From Cytobacillus oceanisediminis (GTDB taxonomy: Bacteria > Bacillota > Bacilli > Bacillales > Cytobacillaceae): DNA of 64,000 nt. Below the pieces are notes generated by a model that saw only the letters and a list, made by a program, of their open reading frames with translations, was not told the DNA's origin and did not search any database. The position numbers were made by a program, and so were the translations under genes. Location of the stretch: the NCBI RefSeq assembly GCF_003182355.1, contig NZ_QGTW01000018.1, positions 1 to 64,000 on the forward strand, read 5' to 3'. Position 1 is the stretch's first letter. Each line of letters starts with the position of its first letter. Below, piece after piece: positions 1 through 8,885 of this stretch.

Positions 1-37
1 AATCCTCCGCTCATATTCATTAAATCTATTGAAACAC

Positions 38-65
38 AAAAAACCCCGGAAAGGGGCACTTTTTT
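38..65 (-). terminator. probable terminator after the ylaH-downstream gene
   Basis: A CCCC/GGGG hairpin with a five-base loop is flanked by A6 on one side and T6 on the other, so it could end transcription of the minus-strand genes to its right. The GC stem is only four pairs, hence moderate confidence. The first 37 bases hold nothing I can assign. Confidence 0.45.
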
Positions 66-114
66 ATCAGTGTCCGCTATCCGGGGTATAGTTCACGGAA
101 AGGGGCGGCTCTTT

Positions 115-408
115 TTAATCCTCTGGATAATTCACATACTTATCAGGCTCATTTTTGATCTGATTGAGCATTACTTCAATCAATTCACGCGGAAAACGGA
201 TCTTGTTCCGTTCTCCATCCTTATTGTCGTAATGTACATAGTACATAACTTCATCTTTTTCAATTTCAATATTGAATACGTGAAACTCATCCCCGAGAAT
301 ATTGAAAAACATTTTTTCTGTATCTGCTGCTGCTGTATCATCCGGCCGTTCATCACTGACAATTTTAATCGTTAACCAGTTATACAGTGAATCCTGCAAA
401 GATTTCAT
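115..408 (-). CDS. conserved hypothetical protein, 97 aa, downstream of ylaH
   Basis: A small acidic cytoplasmic protein without membrane segment or signal peptide. The start ATG follows a GGGAGAGG ribosome binding site. It lies 15 bases behind ylaH on the same strand and is probably co-transcribed with typA-ylaH. The C-terminal part (FPRELIEVMLNQI then EPDKY) is polar and helical. I do not recognise a characterised family and assign no function; the position next to ylaH/typA is the only functional hint. Confidence 0.75.
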   Translation of the reverse strand: MKSLQDSLYNWLTIKIVSDERPDDTAAADTEKMFFNILGDEFHVFNIEIEKDEVMYYVHYDNKDGERNKIRFPRELIEVMLNQIKNEPDKYVNYPED

Positions 409-423
409 ATCAGCCTCTCCCTG

Positions 424-738
424 TTAATCCGCATTAGCCTGCTGTTTCTTTTCCTGGTGAAGGCGGATTTTATAGATAATCAAGATTAGCGCAGCCACAA
501 CAAGGCCTTCTGCAACCGGAAGGAACACACCAAGAAAAGTCAGCATCGTACATCCCAAAATTAAGAAGGTGTAAATAACAACTGATTTAGCAATAGGAAG
601 CTTCTTGGCAAATCCCAATTTAAAAACCAGGATAGACAAAAGGACAATTGTTATATAAAGCAGCCACATCCCTGTTGTAGGATTTTGATCGACTTTGAAT
701 AAAGCAGCGAAAAAAGACAGGCGTTGTGAAACATCCAT
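424..738 (-). CDS. ylaH: YlaH-like membrane protein
   Basis: A 104-residue membrane protein with three hydrophobic segments at about residues 22-42, 50-70 and 72-90, and a charged C-terminal tail rich in Lys and Gln. It matches the YlaH family of Bacillaceae in length, topology and position directly behind typA. The function of YlaH is unknown. The gene starts 28 bases after the typA stop codon with a GGAGG-like site, so it is likely in the typA transcript. Confidence 0.85.
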   Translation of the reverse strand: MDVSQRLSFFAALFKVDQNPTTGMWLLYITIVLLSILVFKLGFAKKLPIAKSVVIYTFLILGCTMLTFLGVFLPVAEGLVVAALILIIYKIRLHQEKKQQANAD

Positions 739-765
739 ATCCCTCTCTCCTCCCCCTTCTTAGCC

Positions 766-2604
766 TTAGTTTGTTTCAGCGTATTTCTTTTTCTTAGCTA
801 CTCTTTCACGTTCATTTTTATCAAGAATTTTCTTGCGGAGTCTGATTGATTCAGGCGTTACTTCAAGAAGCTCATCATCATTCAAGTATTCCAGTGCTTC
901 TTCAAGTGTCAATATGCGCGGCTTTTTAATTACATTCGTTTGATCCTTATTAGCAGAGCGGATATTGGTTGCATGCTTCACTTTTGTGATATTAACTGTA
1001 AGGTCATTCTCACGAGTATGTTCCCCAACAATCATTCCTTCATAAATCTCAGTACCTGGTTCAACGAAAATAGTTCCTCTATCCTCTACTTGCATAATAC
1101 CATATGTGGATGACTTACCACTTTCCATTGAAACCAGCACGCCTTTGCTTCTGCCGCCGATTTGTCCTTTAATCTCAGGCTGGTAGCTGTCAAAAGTGTG
1201 GTTAATAATACCATATCCGCGAGTAAGCGTCATAAATTCTGTAGAGTAGCCGATTAGTCCGCGGGCTGGGACATTGAATGTTAATCGTACTTGCCCATTG
1301 CCGTTATTAACCATGTCAAGCATTTCACCTTTACGCGTACCCATTGATTCAATAATAGCACCAGTGTTGTCTTCTGGTACATCGATTTGAACACGTTCTA
1401 CCGGTTCGCAGCGAACACCGTCAATTTCTCTAATAATTACTTCAGGTTTTGATACCTGCAATTCAAAGCCTTCACGGCGCATATTTTCAATTAATATCGA
1501 TAAATGAAGTTCTCCACGTCCAGATACAATCCAAGCGTCAGGTGAATCTGTATTTTCGACACGAAGACTCACATCTGTCTCAAGCTGAGCACGCAATCTT
1601 TCTTCAACTTTTCTGGCTGTAATATACTTGCCTTCTCTTCCTGCAAATGGGCTGTTATTTACAACGAAAGTCATTTGCAATGTTGGCTCATCTATTCTTA
1701 AAACAGGAAGAGCTTCCTGATGTTCAACAGGGCAGACAGTTTCCCCTACGTTGATGTCTTCCATTCCGGAAACAGCGATTAAATCTCCAGGATAGGCTTC
1801 CTGAATTTCCTCTCGCTTCAGGCCGAAGAAACCAAAAATTTTCGTCACACGGAACTGTTTGACAGCTCCATCAAGCTTCATCAGTGCAACTTGCTGGCCG
1901 ACCTTGATTGTTCCTCGGAACACGCGGCCAATCCCAATTCTTCCTACATAATCATTGTAATCTAAAAGTGCTACCTGGAATTGAAGCGGCTCTTCCCGGT
2001 TATCAGCAGGTGCTGGTATATGGTCAATAATTGCTTCATAAACCGAATGCATATCATCATCCTGTTTATCAGGAGTTGTACTTGCAGTCCCAGCAATTGC
2101 TGAAGCATAAATGACTGGAAACTCCAGCTGATCTTCATCTGCACCAAGTTCGATAAATAAATCGATTACTTCATCCACAACTTCTGTTGGACGGGCAGAC
2201 TCCTTGTCAATTTTATTTACTACAACAATTGGAGTTAATTTTTGTTCCAATGCCTTTTTTAGTACGAATCGTGTTTGCGGCATACACCCTTCATAGGCAT
2301 CAACTACCAATAATACACCGTCAACCATTTTCATGATACGTTCAACTTCTCCGCCGAAATCTGCGTGTCCTGGGGTATCAAGAATGTTTATTCTTGTATC
2401 TTTATATTTAACCGCAGTATTTTTAGCTAAGATGGTAATTCCACGTTCTCTTTCCAAATCATTTGAATCCATTGCACGCTCTTCCACATGCTCATTAGAA
2501 CGGAAAGTTCCAGACTGTTTCAAAAGCTCGTCAACCAGCGTTGTTTTCCCATGGTCAACGTGGGCAATAATAGCTATATTGCGAATATCTTCTCTTAATT
2601 TCAA
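766..2604 (-). CDS. typA: ribosome-associated translational GTPase TypA/BipA
   Basis: A 612-residue GTPase of the EF-G-like BipA/TypA family, which binds the ribosome and supports growth under stress and cold and ribosome assembly. The G domain shows AHVDHGKTT at about residues 14-22, DTPGHADF and NKID, followed by domain II, the EF-G-like domains III and V, and the BipA-specific basic C-terminus. The start is a TTG seven bases after AGGAGG; no better ATG exists upstream. Full length for the family. It is the first gene of a unit with ylaH and the 97-residue protein; B. subtilis calls it ylaG. Confidence 0.97.
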   Translation of the reverse strand: MKLREDIRNIAIIAHVDHGKTTLVDELLKQSGTFRSNEHVEERAMDSNDLERERGITILAKNTAVKYKDTRINILDTPGHADFGGEVERIMKMVDGVLLVVDAYEGCMPQTRFVLKKALEQKLTPIVVVNKIDKESARPTEVVDEVIDLFIELGADEDQLEFPVIYASAIAGTASTTPDKQDDDMHSVYEAIIDHIPAPADNREEPLQFQVALLDYNDYVGRIGIGRVFRGTIKVGQQVALMKLDGAVKQFRVTKIFGFFGLKREEIQEAYPGDLIAVSGMEDINVGETVCPVEHQEALPVLRIDEPTLQMTFVVNNSPFAGREGKYITARKVEERLRAQLETDVSLRVENTDSPDAWIVSGRGELHLSILIENMRREGFELQVSKPEVIIREIDGVRCEPVERVQIDVPEDNTGAIIESMGTRKGEMLDMVNNGNGQVRLTFNVPARGLIGYSTEFMTLTRGYGIINHTFDSYQPEIKGQIGGRSKGVLVSMESGKSSTYGIMQVEDRGTIFVEPGTEIYEGMIVGEHTRENDLTVNITKVKHATNIRSANKDQTNVIKKPRILTLEEALEYLNDDELLEVTPESIRLRKKILDKNERERVAKKKKYAETN

Positions 2605-2831
2605 AAGATTTCCTCCTATTTATAAAAACTAAATAATTTTCTGCATTTTTTTCACAACTGATACATTATATCATAATTACAGTAGAAACCTAAAAGCTTT
2701 TTGTGTAAAATAATGTAGAAAAGGGGTTCGTGCCTGGCTTTTTAGATTATTTTCATTATTTGATGCAGCTATTTCTATATATTGTTTGCCAGCAAATGCA
2801 CTTATTACTCCGCCTGGGAGGGTAAAATCGT

Positions 2832-3017
2832 ATGAAAAATATAAAGTGGCCATTATTAGCTTTTGCGGTTGGAGCAGCCCTATGCATGATGGGAATTGGC
2901 GTTGCTGTGGCTGAAAGAAGCATAATTGGCATTATTTTTTCAATCATTCTGTTAGTTTTTGTAATGGGTTTTGGTTTTAAAATAAAGAAGAAAATGAGAG
3001 AAGACGGATTGCTATAA
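2832..3017 (+). CDS. ylaF: YlaF-like small membrane protein (DUF5325)
   Basis: A 61-residue protein with two hydrophobic segments (about 7-24 and 30-50) ending in a basic tail KIKKKMRED. It is preceded by GGGAGGG and ATG. Length, topology and position, divergent from typA, match YlaF / DUF5325 of Bacilli. Function unknown. It is a single-gene unit that ends at the hairpin at 3027-3058. Confidence 0.8.
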   Translation: MKNIKWPLLAFAVGAALCMMGIGVAVAERSIIGIIFSIILLVFVMGFGFKIKKKMREDGLL

Positions 3018-3026
3018 TAAAGCGCG

Positions 3027-3058
3027 AAAAAGCTGCAGCCAAGTGCTGCAGCTTTTTT
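3027..3058. terminator. bidirectional terminator between ylaF and ykzC
   Basis: AGCTGCAGC and GCTGCAGCT arms around a five-base loop, flanked by A5 on the left and T6 on the right. It serves both convergent genes. Confidence 0.9.
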
Positions 3059-3527
3059 AAATGAGGGGACAGACCATGATTAAATAATCTTGGCCTTCAG
3101 GAGAAACCTCCATCTTAAACTGTTCAAATCCGGCATCCGATAAAAACTCGATCCACATGTAGCGATATTCCGGCACACCCGCAAATAATGACTTTTCGCC
3201 TCTTATTTTCAATTCCTTGCCTATGTGGCCGATTATCGCTATACCCAACCCTTTTCTCCGCATTTCTTTTTTAACAAGTATAGTCCCAATCCACGGCTTT
3301 TGATTAGATGGCGATGATTTAACATGAAAGGTAATGCCTATCCGCTCACCATCCAGGCGCCATAGTCTCCACTCACCATTCAGTTTCTCGTACATAGCCA
3401 TGTACTTTTTAGGATCAAAACCGCTTTTTTCGGTTTCTTCCCACTCAGGGCTGTCTTTGATGGTTTCTATGAAGAATGGCCAATCTGCATCAGTCATCAA
3501 ATCACTGGACAGATTACCAATTCCCAT
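3057..3527 (-). CDS. ykzC: GNAT family N-acetyltransferase (YkzC-like)
   Basis: A 156-residue GNAT-fold protein. The acetyl-CoA binding signature is visible as RRKGLGIAIIGHI at about residues 89-101, preceded by the beta-strand TILVKKE. The substrate is unknown. The gene starts inside the 3' end of suhB (14-base overlap), so it is translationally linked to it. In B. subtilis ykzC is the neighbour of yktC (suhB), the same arrangement. A second start at MTDADW, residue 11, is possible because the Shine-Dalgarno match for the first ATG is weak. Confidence 0.8.
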   Translation of the reverse strand: MGIGNLSSDLMTDADWPFFIETIKDSPEWEETEKSGFDPKKYMAMYEKLNGEWRLWRLDGERIGITFHVKSSPSNQKPWIGTILVKKEMRRKGLGIAIIGHIGKELKIRGEKSLFAGVPEYRYMWIEFLSDAGFEQFKMEVSPEGQDYLIMVCPLI

Positions 3528-4314
3528 CTTTTAAATACTCTTTCATGATTTCCTGGTGGAGACCCGGCTTCGAGACAAAAACAGTATTATTTTCAAGCAG
3601 ATTCAAAGGCTCTCCTTTAAGAGTAGTCGCTATTCCTCCCAGCTCCTCAATCAATATGACACCAGCGGCAAAGTCCCATGGCGCCAGCCTTAAAGTGATA
3701 TACGCGTCAACCCGCCCTGATGCAATATAGGCCATCTCTATTGCCGCAGACCCATAGGAGCGGGTGCCCCTCGCATTTTTAACTAGCGGAGCCAGCAGCG
3801 ATGGATCGATCCGCTTATTTTCAGTTACCCATGTTGCATTCAGCCCGATAACTGCTTTGGATACTTCTGTTTCTTTTAATGGCGGGAGTTCCAATTCATT
3901 CATAAAAACTCCATGCCCCTTAATAGCATGATACAATTCATCATGCACCACATCATAAATTAATCCGATTTTCCCTTTACCATTTTCATAGATGCCAATT
4001 GAAATCGCAAAATTTCTTTGCTGGTGCACGAAGTTCATCGTTCCATCGATTGGGTCGATGATCCATACAATTCCATCCAAATTGTTTAACTTATCGCCAA
4101 ATCCCTCTTCCCCAAGGATTCGGTGCTCAGGATATTTCTCTTTAATTTTCTTTATGAAAAATTGTTCTGTTCCCTGGTCAATATCCGTCACCAAGTCATT
4201 TGCATTTGACTTTGTCGTAATTGTCAATGTTTTACTAAAGGAATTCCGGATGTTAACTCCAGCCTCTTTAACCCAGGCTTTTGCATATGTATCAATTTCG
4301 CTCCAATTCGTCAT
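3514..4314 (-). CDS. suhB: inositol monophosphatase family protein (YktC/SuhB)
   Basis: A 266-residue Mg-dependent sugar-phosphate phosphatase. The metal-binding motifs are GEEGFGD near residue 70, WIIDPIDGTMNFVH near 85-98 and the C-terminal PWDFAAGVIL near 210. The annotated ATG is 30 bases inside the longest open frame, chosen because GGAGGGTGG lies ten bases before it. B. subtilis yktC is an inositol-1-monophosphatase with the same neighbours. A 23-base palindrome lies about 100 bases upstream. Confidence 0.93.
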   Translation of the reverse strand: MTNWSEIDTYAKAWVKEAGVNIRNSFSKTLTITTKSNANDLVTDIDQGTEQFFIKKIKEKYPEHRILGEEGFGDKLNNLDGIVWIIDPIDGTMNFVHQQRNFAISIGIYENGKGKIGLIYDVVHDELYHAIKGHGVFMNELELPPLKETEVSKAVIGLNATWVTENKRIDPSLLAPLVKNARGTRSYGSAAIEMAYIASGRVDAYITLRLAPWDFAAGVILIEELGGIATTLKGEPLNLLENNTVFVSKPGLHQEIMKEYLKDGNW

Positions 4315-4411
4315 AATTGGTCCACCCTCCGCTTGGTTCCCCATCGTTATTTTCTGAGATCCCTTTTAAAATATAAATAGCTTAAATGAATTAGTGATGT
4401 TCTTCAAGTTA

Positions 4412-4434
4412 TATACTCTCCCAGGGAGAGTATA
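4412..4434. promoter_or_regulatory. perfect 11+1+11 palindrome upstream of suhB
   Basis: TATACTCTCCC, one A, then GGGAGAGTATA. It lies about 98 bases before the suhB start and has no T-run on either side, so an operator is more likely than a terminator. The regulator is unknown. Confidence 0.45.
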
Positions 4435-4466
4435 ATCATTTGCAAGCCATGAAGTTATTTTAAAAA

Positions 4467-4630
4467 AGCTCTGTTAAACTTGCCTGTTGATTCCGCACCA
4501 TGTACTCAGCGAACCGCGGGGGTTCCGACGCTCCTCGGTCCAATACGCCTTCAGGGTCTCCCTTTCACTGGTTTTCCCGCTGGAGTCCTGAGCCTTCCGC
4601 TCCAATCAACAGAGTGCCAAAACCAACAAT
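4467..4630 (+). repeat. dispersed repeat family A, copy 1
   Basis: Begins with AGCTCTGTTAAACTTGCC and TGTTGATT, contains the shared core words GCGAACCGCGG and GGGTCTCCCTTT, and ends with CCAATCAACAGAGTGCC. The inner TGTTGATT/AATCAACA pair is inverted. It is shorter than copies 2 and 4, and its outer terminal repeat at the right end is eroded. No open frame inside it is convincing. It occupies most of the 441-base gap between suhB and ykzI. Confidence 0.75.
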
Positions 4631-4649
4631 TATTCATTTATAAAATAAT

Positions 4650-4684
4650 AAACGAACTCCTCATGCAAAAAGGGAGTTCGTTTC
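4650..4684 (-). terminator. terminator of ykzI
   Basis: AAACGAACTCC and GGAGTTCGTTT arms separated by about 12 bases. The loop-side A5 and short T-run make it a plausible but not strong terminator behind ykzI. Confidence 0.55.
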
Positions 4685-4755
4685 TAAAGGTTTCTGCTTT
4701 TCATCTGCATTTTTTCTGCTTTTTCTCCTTTGCTTCACAGTTCAAAAATTTATCA

Positions 4756-4950
4756 TTAAAGTGCTTTCAATCTTAGAAGTTCCTGTCTGATCCTTTCAAG
4801 CTTTAGCTTTGTTTGTTTCTTTAAGTCTTCATTTTTTTCTGTCATGGCATCAAATAAAGTAGCCAATTCATAATCCATTTCCAGTCGTAGAACTGCTGTC
4901 CTTTCTCTCTCACCGGCTTTTTTCTTAACAGAATTCATAAGTTGTTTCAT
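4756..4950 (-). CDS. ykzI: YkzI-like small protein
   Basis: A 64-residue, highly charged, helical protein (KKKAGERER, then a Glu/Lys-rich C-terminal half ending ELLRLKAL), probably coiled-coil. The start was set at the internal ATG nine bases after GGAAGGGGTG rather than at the longer open frame, whose first 28 codons look unlike a coding N-terminus. It sits between yktB and yktC as B. subtilis ykzI does. Function unknown. Confidence 0.7.
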   Translation of the reverse strand: MKQLMNSVKKKAGERERTAVLRLEMDYELATLFDAMTEKNEDLKKQTKLKLERIRQELLRLKAL

Positions 4951-5147
4951 TAGACAGTACACCCCTTCCAATAATCTGGTTAGTTTTCTGATTATTTTTA
5001 CTATTATCATATGAAGAGTAAATCCTAGATGCAACTAATTTGTGCTATAACCCAAACTTTAATTTATAGAGAGCTTCAAGGCTTAACATTTCTTGTTTGT
5101 TCGAGGTTATGCTACAATATTTGACAAAGCATTCAGGAGGTTAGCTT

Positions 5148-5768
5148 ATGTCATTTTCCGGTTTTACCAATGATGATTTTGATGTTTTTAAAATAGATGG
5201 CCTAGATGACAGAATGGAAGCATTAAAGTCAACAATCAGACCGAAGCTTGAAGAATTGGGACTGCATTTTGCCCCATCGCTTTCAGCTTTATCGGGCGAT
5301 GAAATGTTTCCTCATGTTGCCAAACATGCGAGGCGAACCAAGAATCCCCCAAATGATACGTGGGTTGCATTTGCCAGCAATGCGAGAGGCTACAAAATGC
5401 TTCCGCATTTTCAAGTTGGCTTATGGGAAACACATGTATTCATTTGGTTTGCTGTCATCTATGAAGCACCGAATAAAGAGGCAATCGGCAAAGCTTTCGA
5501 GGACAGCTTGGATAAATTGTATAAAGAAATACCTAAGGATTATGTCTGGTCTGGAGATCATACGAAACCATCTGCACTTCCGCACAATCAATTGTCTAAA
5601 GATGAATTAAAATCCATGTTTGTTCGCCTGCAGACTGTCAAGAAGGCTGAAATTCTTTGCGGCTTCCATATCCCTAGAGAAGAGGCCGTCAACATGTCGC
5701 CTGATCAATTTATTGAAAAAGCAGATTCTGTATTTAGAAATTTATTACCCCTATACAAAATGGCATAA
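5148..5768 (+). CDS. yktB: YktB family protein (UPF0637 / DUF1054)
   Basis: A 206-residue soluble protein starting FTNDDFDVFKIDGLDDRM, the typical N-terminus of the UPF0637/DUF1054 family, with the conserved HARRTKNPPNDTWVAF block near residue 65. A strong AGGAGG precedes the ATG. The length is normal for the family. Biochemical role unknown. It is transcribed opposite to its neighbours ykzI and yktA and ends at a strong bidirectional terminator. Confidence 0.9.
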   Translation: MSFSGFTNDDFDVFKIDGLDDRMEALKSTIRPKLEELGLHFAPSLSALSGDEMFPHVAKHARRTKNPPNDTWVAFASNARGYKMLPHFQVGLWETHVFIWFAVIYEAPNKEAIGKAFEDSLDKLYKEIPKDYVWSGDHTKPSALPHNQLSKDELKSMFVRLQTVKKAEILCGFHIPREEAVNMSPDQFIEKADSVFRNLLPLYKMA

Positions 5769-5796
5769 ACATCATTAAGTGATTAGATTAATTACT

Positions 5797-5834
5797 AAAA
5801 AGGAAAACCTCCTAACAGGAGGTTTTCCTTTTTT
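5797..5834. terminator. bidirectional terminator between yktB and yktA
   Basis: AAAAAGGAAAACCTCC and GGAGGTTTTCCTTTTTT form a long perfect stem with a five-base loop; A and T runs on both sides let it serve both strands. Confidence 0.93.
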
Positions 5835-5870
5835 AACTATATAGCCAGTGCAAGGCGTGTTCACGGCCTG

Positions 5871-6143
5871 TTATTTCATTCTTATTTTATCCCCTGCAGA
5901 AGACTCCTTGGCAGCCTTCACCGTTCTGTATGATGAATAGCCGCTCTGTTCTTCAAATTCATCGCAAAGGTTTTTTTCCTGGGCTTTGCCCGGCACTATT
6001 TCCTTAAACCGTCTGTATGCATTCATAAATTGATCCCGCTCAATTCCTTTTTCATATGCCTGTTCAATGCTTTCGAAATATTTTATAACATCAACAATTT
6101 CTTCTGTTGACCAATCATGGTCAATCGGGTATTGATATTCCAT
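5871..6143 (-). CDS. yktA: UPF0223 family protein YktA
   Basis: A 90-residue soluble acidic protein with the family start MEYQYPIDHDWSTEE and the conserved block FKEIVPGKAQEK. Two ATG codons are adjacent; the second was preferred because GAGGTG then sits five to six bases away. UPF0223 proteins are small helical bundles of unknown function. It lies between yktB and the nitronate monooxygenase gene. Confidence 0.88.
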   Translation of the reverse strand: MEYQYPIDHDWSTEEIVDVIKYFESIEQAYEKGIERDQFMNAYRRFKEIVPGKAQEKNLCDEFEEQSGYSSYRTVKAAKESSAGDKIRMK

Positions 6144-6183
6144 CATTTCACCTCATTTATGATAATCCTGCTGCCTCTCATAT

Positions 6184-7143
6184 TTACTCAGCCCACTTTT
6201 TGCGGACGTCTTCCCCTTCAGCTACCATTCGCTGAATTAACTCTTCAACAGTCGGCACATCCTTGATTAACCCCATTACCTGGCCAGCCCATGCGAAACC
6301 TTCATGGTCTTTCCCCTCATGAATATATTTCTTATTAGCATTCCCGCTTATGTAGTTCTTTAGTTGTTCATAGCCGCCATTTTGTTTTTCAACTTCAAGG
6401 ATTTTATCTGTCCAGGAATTTGCAATTACCCTGGCAGGAGCACCTATGGTTCTTTTAATGACAACTGTATCATTTTCTGTCCCTTCTACGAGACGGTTTT
6501 TATATAATTCGGAAGCATGAACACATTCTTTTGTCGCCACAAATCTTGTTCCCATTTCAATCCCTTCGGCTCCAAGGCTTAGTGCAGCCATCATTCCTCT
6601 TCCATCCCCGATGCCTCCTGATGCAATAACAGGAATGGATACAGCATCAACAACCTGAGGCACGAGGACAAAGGTACCGATATCATCCCTGCCCAAATGG
6701 CCTCCGCCTTCCTGGCCAACGACCATGACTGCATCAGCACCAAGTTCTTCCGCCTTTACAGCCTGCCTTTTTGCTGCAACAAGAACAAGCTTCTTAACGT
6801 TTACCCCTTTCAATTGCTCAAAAATGGGAGCAGGATTTCCTCCTGTCATGGATATTACCGGAACTTCTTCTTCAATTGCAACATCCAGATAATCAGAGAA
6901 AGGTCTGCCGTGCTGCCCAATAGCAAAATTAACTCCAAAAGGCTTGTCTGTCAATTTCTTTACTTTTTGAATTTCTTCTTTAAGTTTTTCCGGGCTGCTA
7001 AGAGACATTGCTGTAACCTGCCCCAGCCCGCCTGCATTTGAAACGGCAGCAGCCAGATCAGAATAAGCGAGATGTGCAAGCCCTCCCTGTATAATAGGAT
7101 ATTGAATATTTAGCATGTCTGTAACCCTTGTGTTCCACTTCAT
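6184..7143 (-). CDS. nitronate monooxygenase / FabK-like flavoprotein
   Basis: A 319-residue TIM-barrel FMN enzyme of the 2-nitropropane dioxygenase family. It shows the N-terminal YPIIQGGLAHLAYSDLAAAV, the glycine-rich GQEGGGHLGRD loop and PVIASGGIGDGRGM FMN-phosphate site. Members oxidise alkyl nitronates or propionate-3-nitronate, or act as enoyl reductases (FabK); sequence alone does not separate these. The start ATG was chosen at MKWNTRV, eight bases after GGAGG; five codons upstream belong to the leader. The gene is 40 bases upstream of yktA on the same strand. Confidence 0.88.
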   Translation of the reverse strand: MKWNTRVTDMLNIQYPIIQGGLAHLAYSDLAAAVSNAGGLGQVTAMSLSSPEKLKEEIQKVKKLTDKPFGVNFAIGQHGRPFSDYLDVAIEEEVPVISMTGGNPAPIFEQLKGVNVKKLVLVAAKRQAVKAEELGADAVMVVGQEGGGHLGRDDIGTFVLVPQVVDAVSIPVIASGGIGDGRGMMAALSLGAEGIEMGTRFVATKECVHASELYKNRLVEGTENDTVVIKRTIGAPARVIANSWTDKILEVEKQNGGYEQLKNYISGNANKKYIHEGKDHEGFAWAGQVMGLIKDVPTVEELIQRMVAEGEDVRKKWAE

Positions 7144-7373
7144 ATTTATAACCTCCATTCGTCAATATTCTTCTATTTCTATTTTTATGTTTTAATTTCC
7201 TGTTAACTTCTAAAACTAAAAGCAAGTTCAAAATTTAAGGAAGCGGAAGTGTTTGGACCATATGGCGGCAAAACGATAAGTCTTTCTATGCAAAGGGAAT
7301 GAATAATGCTATAATGCAAATGTTTTATAACACGATCAAATTGAAATATTAACTAAAGAGGTGTGGGAATAAG

Positions 7374-8843
7374 TTGTCTCAATTTAAAACACCGTTGTTC
7401 AGCGGTTTACTTGCACACGCAAAAAAGGATCCGGTGCAGTTTCATATACCAGGGCATAAAAAAGGTACTGGGATTGACCCGGAATTTAGAGATTATATTG
7501 GAGATAATGCTCTTGCAATCGACCTGATAAATATCGGACCGCTTGATGATCTCCATCAGCCAAAAGGAATTATTAAAGAAGCGCAGGACCTTGCTGCAGA
7601 GGCATTTGGAGCTGATAGAACCTTCTTCTCTGTACAGGGTACAAGCGGAGCCATCATGACGATGGTTATGGCGGTCTGCGGTCCTGGAGATAAAATTATC
7701 GTCCCTCGAAATGTTCATAAATCAGTCATGTCTGCTATCGTTTTCTCGGGTGCAACGCCTATTTTCATTCATCCGGAGATTGATGAAAAGCTGGGAATAT
7801 CGCACGGAATTACAACCGAATCTGTATCAAAAGCCCTTGAACTCCATCCGGATGCCAAAGGGGTTTTGGTTATAAATCCGACATATTTCGGGATTTCCGC
7901 TGATTTAAAGAAAATTGTGGACATTGCCCATTCCTATAATGTACCTGTCCTTGTCGATGAAGCACATGGAGTGCATATCCACTTCCATGACGAGCTTCCA
8001 TTATCGGCTATGCAGGCCGGAGCAGATCTGGCAGCTACTTCTGTTCATAAACTTGGGGGTTCCATGACGCAAAGCTCTGTTTTAAATATGAAAGGAAACC
8101 TTGTATCGGCAAAAAGGGTTCAATCCATTTTGAGTATGCTGACGACTACTTCTACTTCTTATTTATTGCTCGCTTCATTGGATGTCGCAAGAAAACGCCT
8201 TGCCACTGAGGGCAAGGAGCTCATTGGCAACACTATAGAATTGGCCCAATCAATCCGCCGCCGCATAAATGAAATCGATCGCTTATATTGCGTCGGAGAG
8301 GAAATATTGGAAACAAAGGCCGCTCATGACTACGATCCGACAAAATTAATCATTTCGGTTAAGGAACTTGGTATGAACGGTTTTGATGTTGAAAATTGGC
8401 TTCGCGAAAAACATAATATCGAAGTGGAAATGTCCGATTTATATAACATCCTTTGCATTATTACACCAGGAGACACGGAAAGAGAAGCCGATATTTTAGT
8501 TTCTGCTCTTGCCGAGCTGGAGAAAGAGCGTCAAGGAAATACGGAGAAACTTGAAACTCAAGTGCTCTTGCCTAATATTCCAGTCTTATCCTTAACACCG
8601 CGTGATGCCTTTTATGCAGATACTGAGCTTGTACCGTTTGATGAATCAGAGGGAAGAATTATAGCTGAATTTATCATGGTCTATCCGCCTGGTATACCGA
8701 TTTTTATCCCAGGTGAAATCATTACGAAAGAGAATCTTCGGTATATTAAAACGAATATGGAAGCCGGACTTCCCGTTCAAGGACCGGAAGATTACGATTT
8801 CAAATACCTTCGCGTCATTGAAGAACATCGTGCCATCCGATAA
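7374..8843 (+). CDS. speA: arginine decarboxylase, PLP-dependent (SpeA)
   Basis: A 489-residue Orn/Lys/Arg decarboxylase (fold type I). FHIPGHKKG near residue 24, the PLP region VDEAHGVH and the Schiff-base lysine in SVHKLGGS at about residue 226 are present, with the family's C-terminal domain (PPGIPIFIPGE). In B. subtilis this enzyme makes agmatine for polyamine synthesis; lysine decarboxylase activity cannot be excluded from sequence. The start is TTG after AGAGGTG. It shares a bidirectional terminator with the convergent sr1 gene, the same neighbourhood as in B. subtilis. Confidence 0.93.
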   Translation: MSQFKTPLFSGLLAHAKKDPVQFHIPGHKKGTGIDPEFRDYIGDNALAIDLINIGPLDDLHQPKGIIKEAQDLAAEAFGADRTFFSVQGTSGAIMTMVMAVCGPGDKIIVPRNVHKSVMSAIVFSGATPIFIHPEIDEKLGISHGITTESVSKALELHPDAKGVLVINPTYFGISADLKKIVDIAHSYNVPVLVDEAHGVHIHFHDELPLSAMQAGADLAATSVHKLGGSMTQSSVLNMKGNLVSAKRVQSILSMLTTTSTSYLLLASLDVARKRLATEGKELIGNTIELAQSIRRRINEIDRLYCVGEEILETKAAHDYDPTKLIISVKELGMNGFDVENWLREKHNIEVEMSDLYNILCIITPGDTEREADILVSALAELEKERQGNTEKLETQVLLPNIPVLSLTPRDAFYADTELVPFDESEGRIIAEFIMVYPPGIPIFIPGEIITKENLRYIKTNMEAGLPVQGPEDYDFKYLRVIEEHRAIR

Positions 8844-8846
8844 TGC

Positions 8847-8881
8847 AAAAGAGCCTTTCCTTTAAGGAATAGGCTCTTTTT
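8847..8881. terminator. shared bidirectional terminator of speA and sr1
   Basis: AAAAGAGCC and GGCTCTTTTT arms with a second short inner pairing (TCC/GGA). It lies three bases behind speA and just behind the SR1P stop codon on the other strand. Confidence 0.9.
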
Positions 8882-8885
8882 ATTT

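Noticed and set aside
2756..2947. 63-codon minus-strand frame opposite ylaF
   Set aside because: Antisense shadow of ylaF; no start signal.
4480..4776. 98-codon open frame on the plus strand
   Set aside because: It runs through repeat A1 and the ykzI terminator; no ribosome binding site and no conservation between repeat copies.
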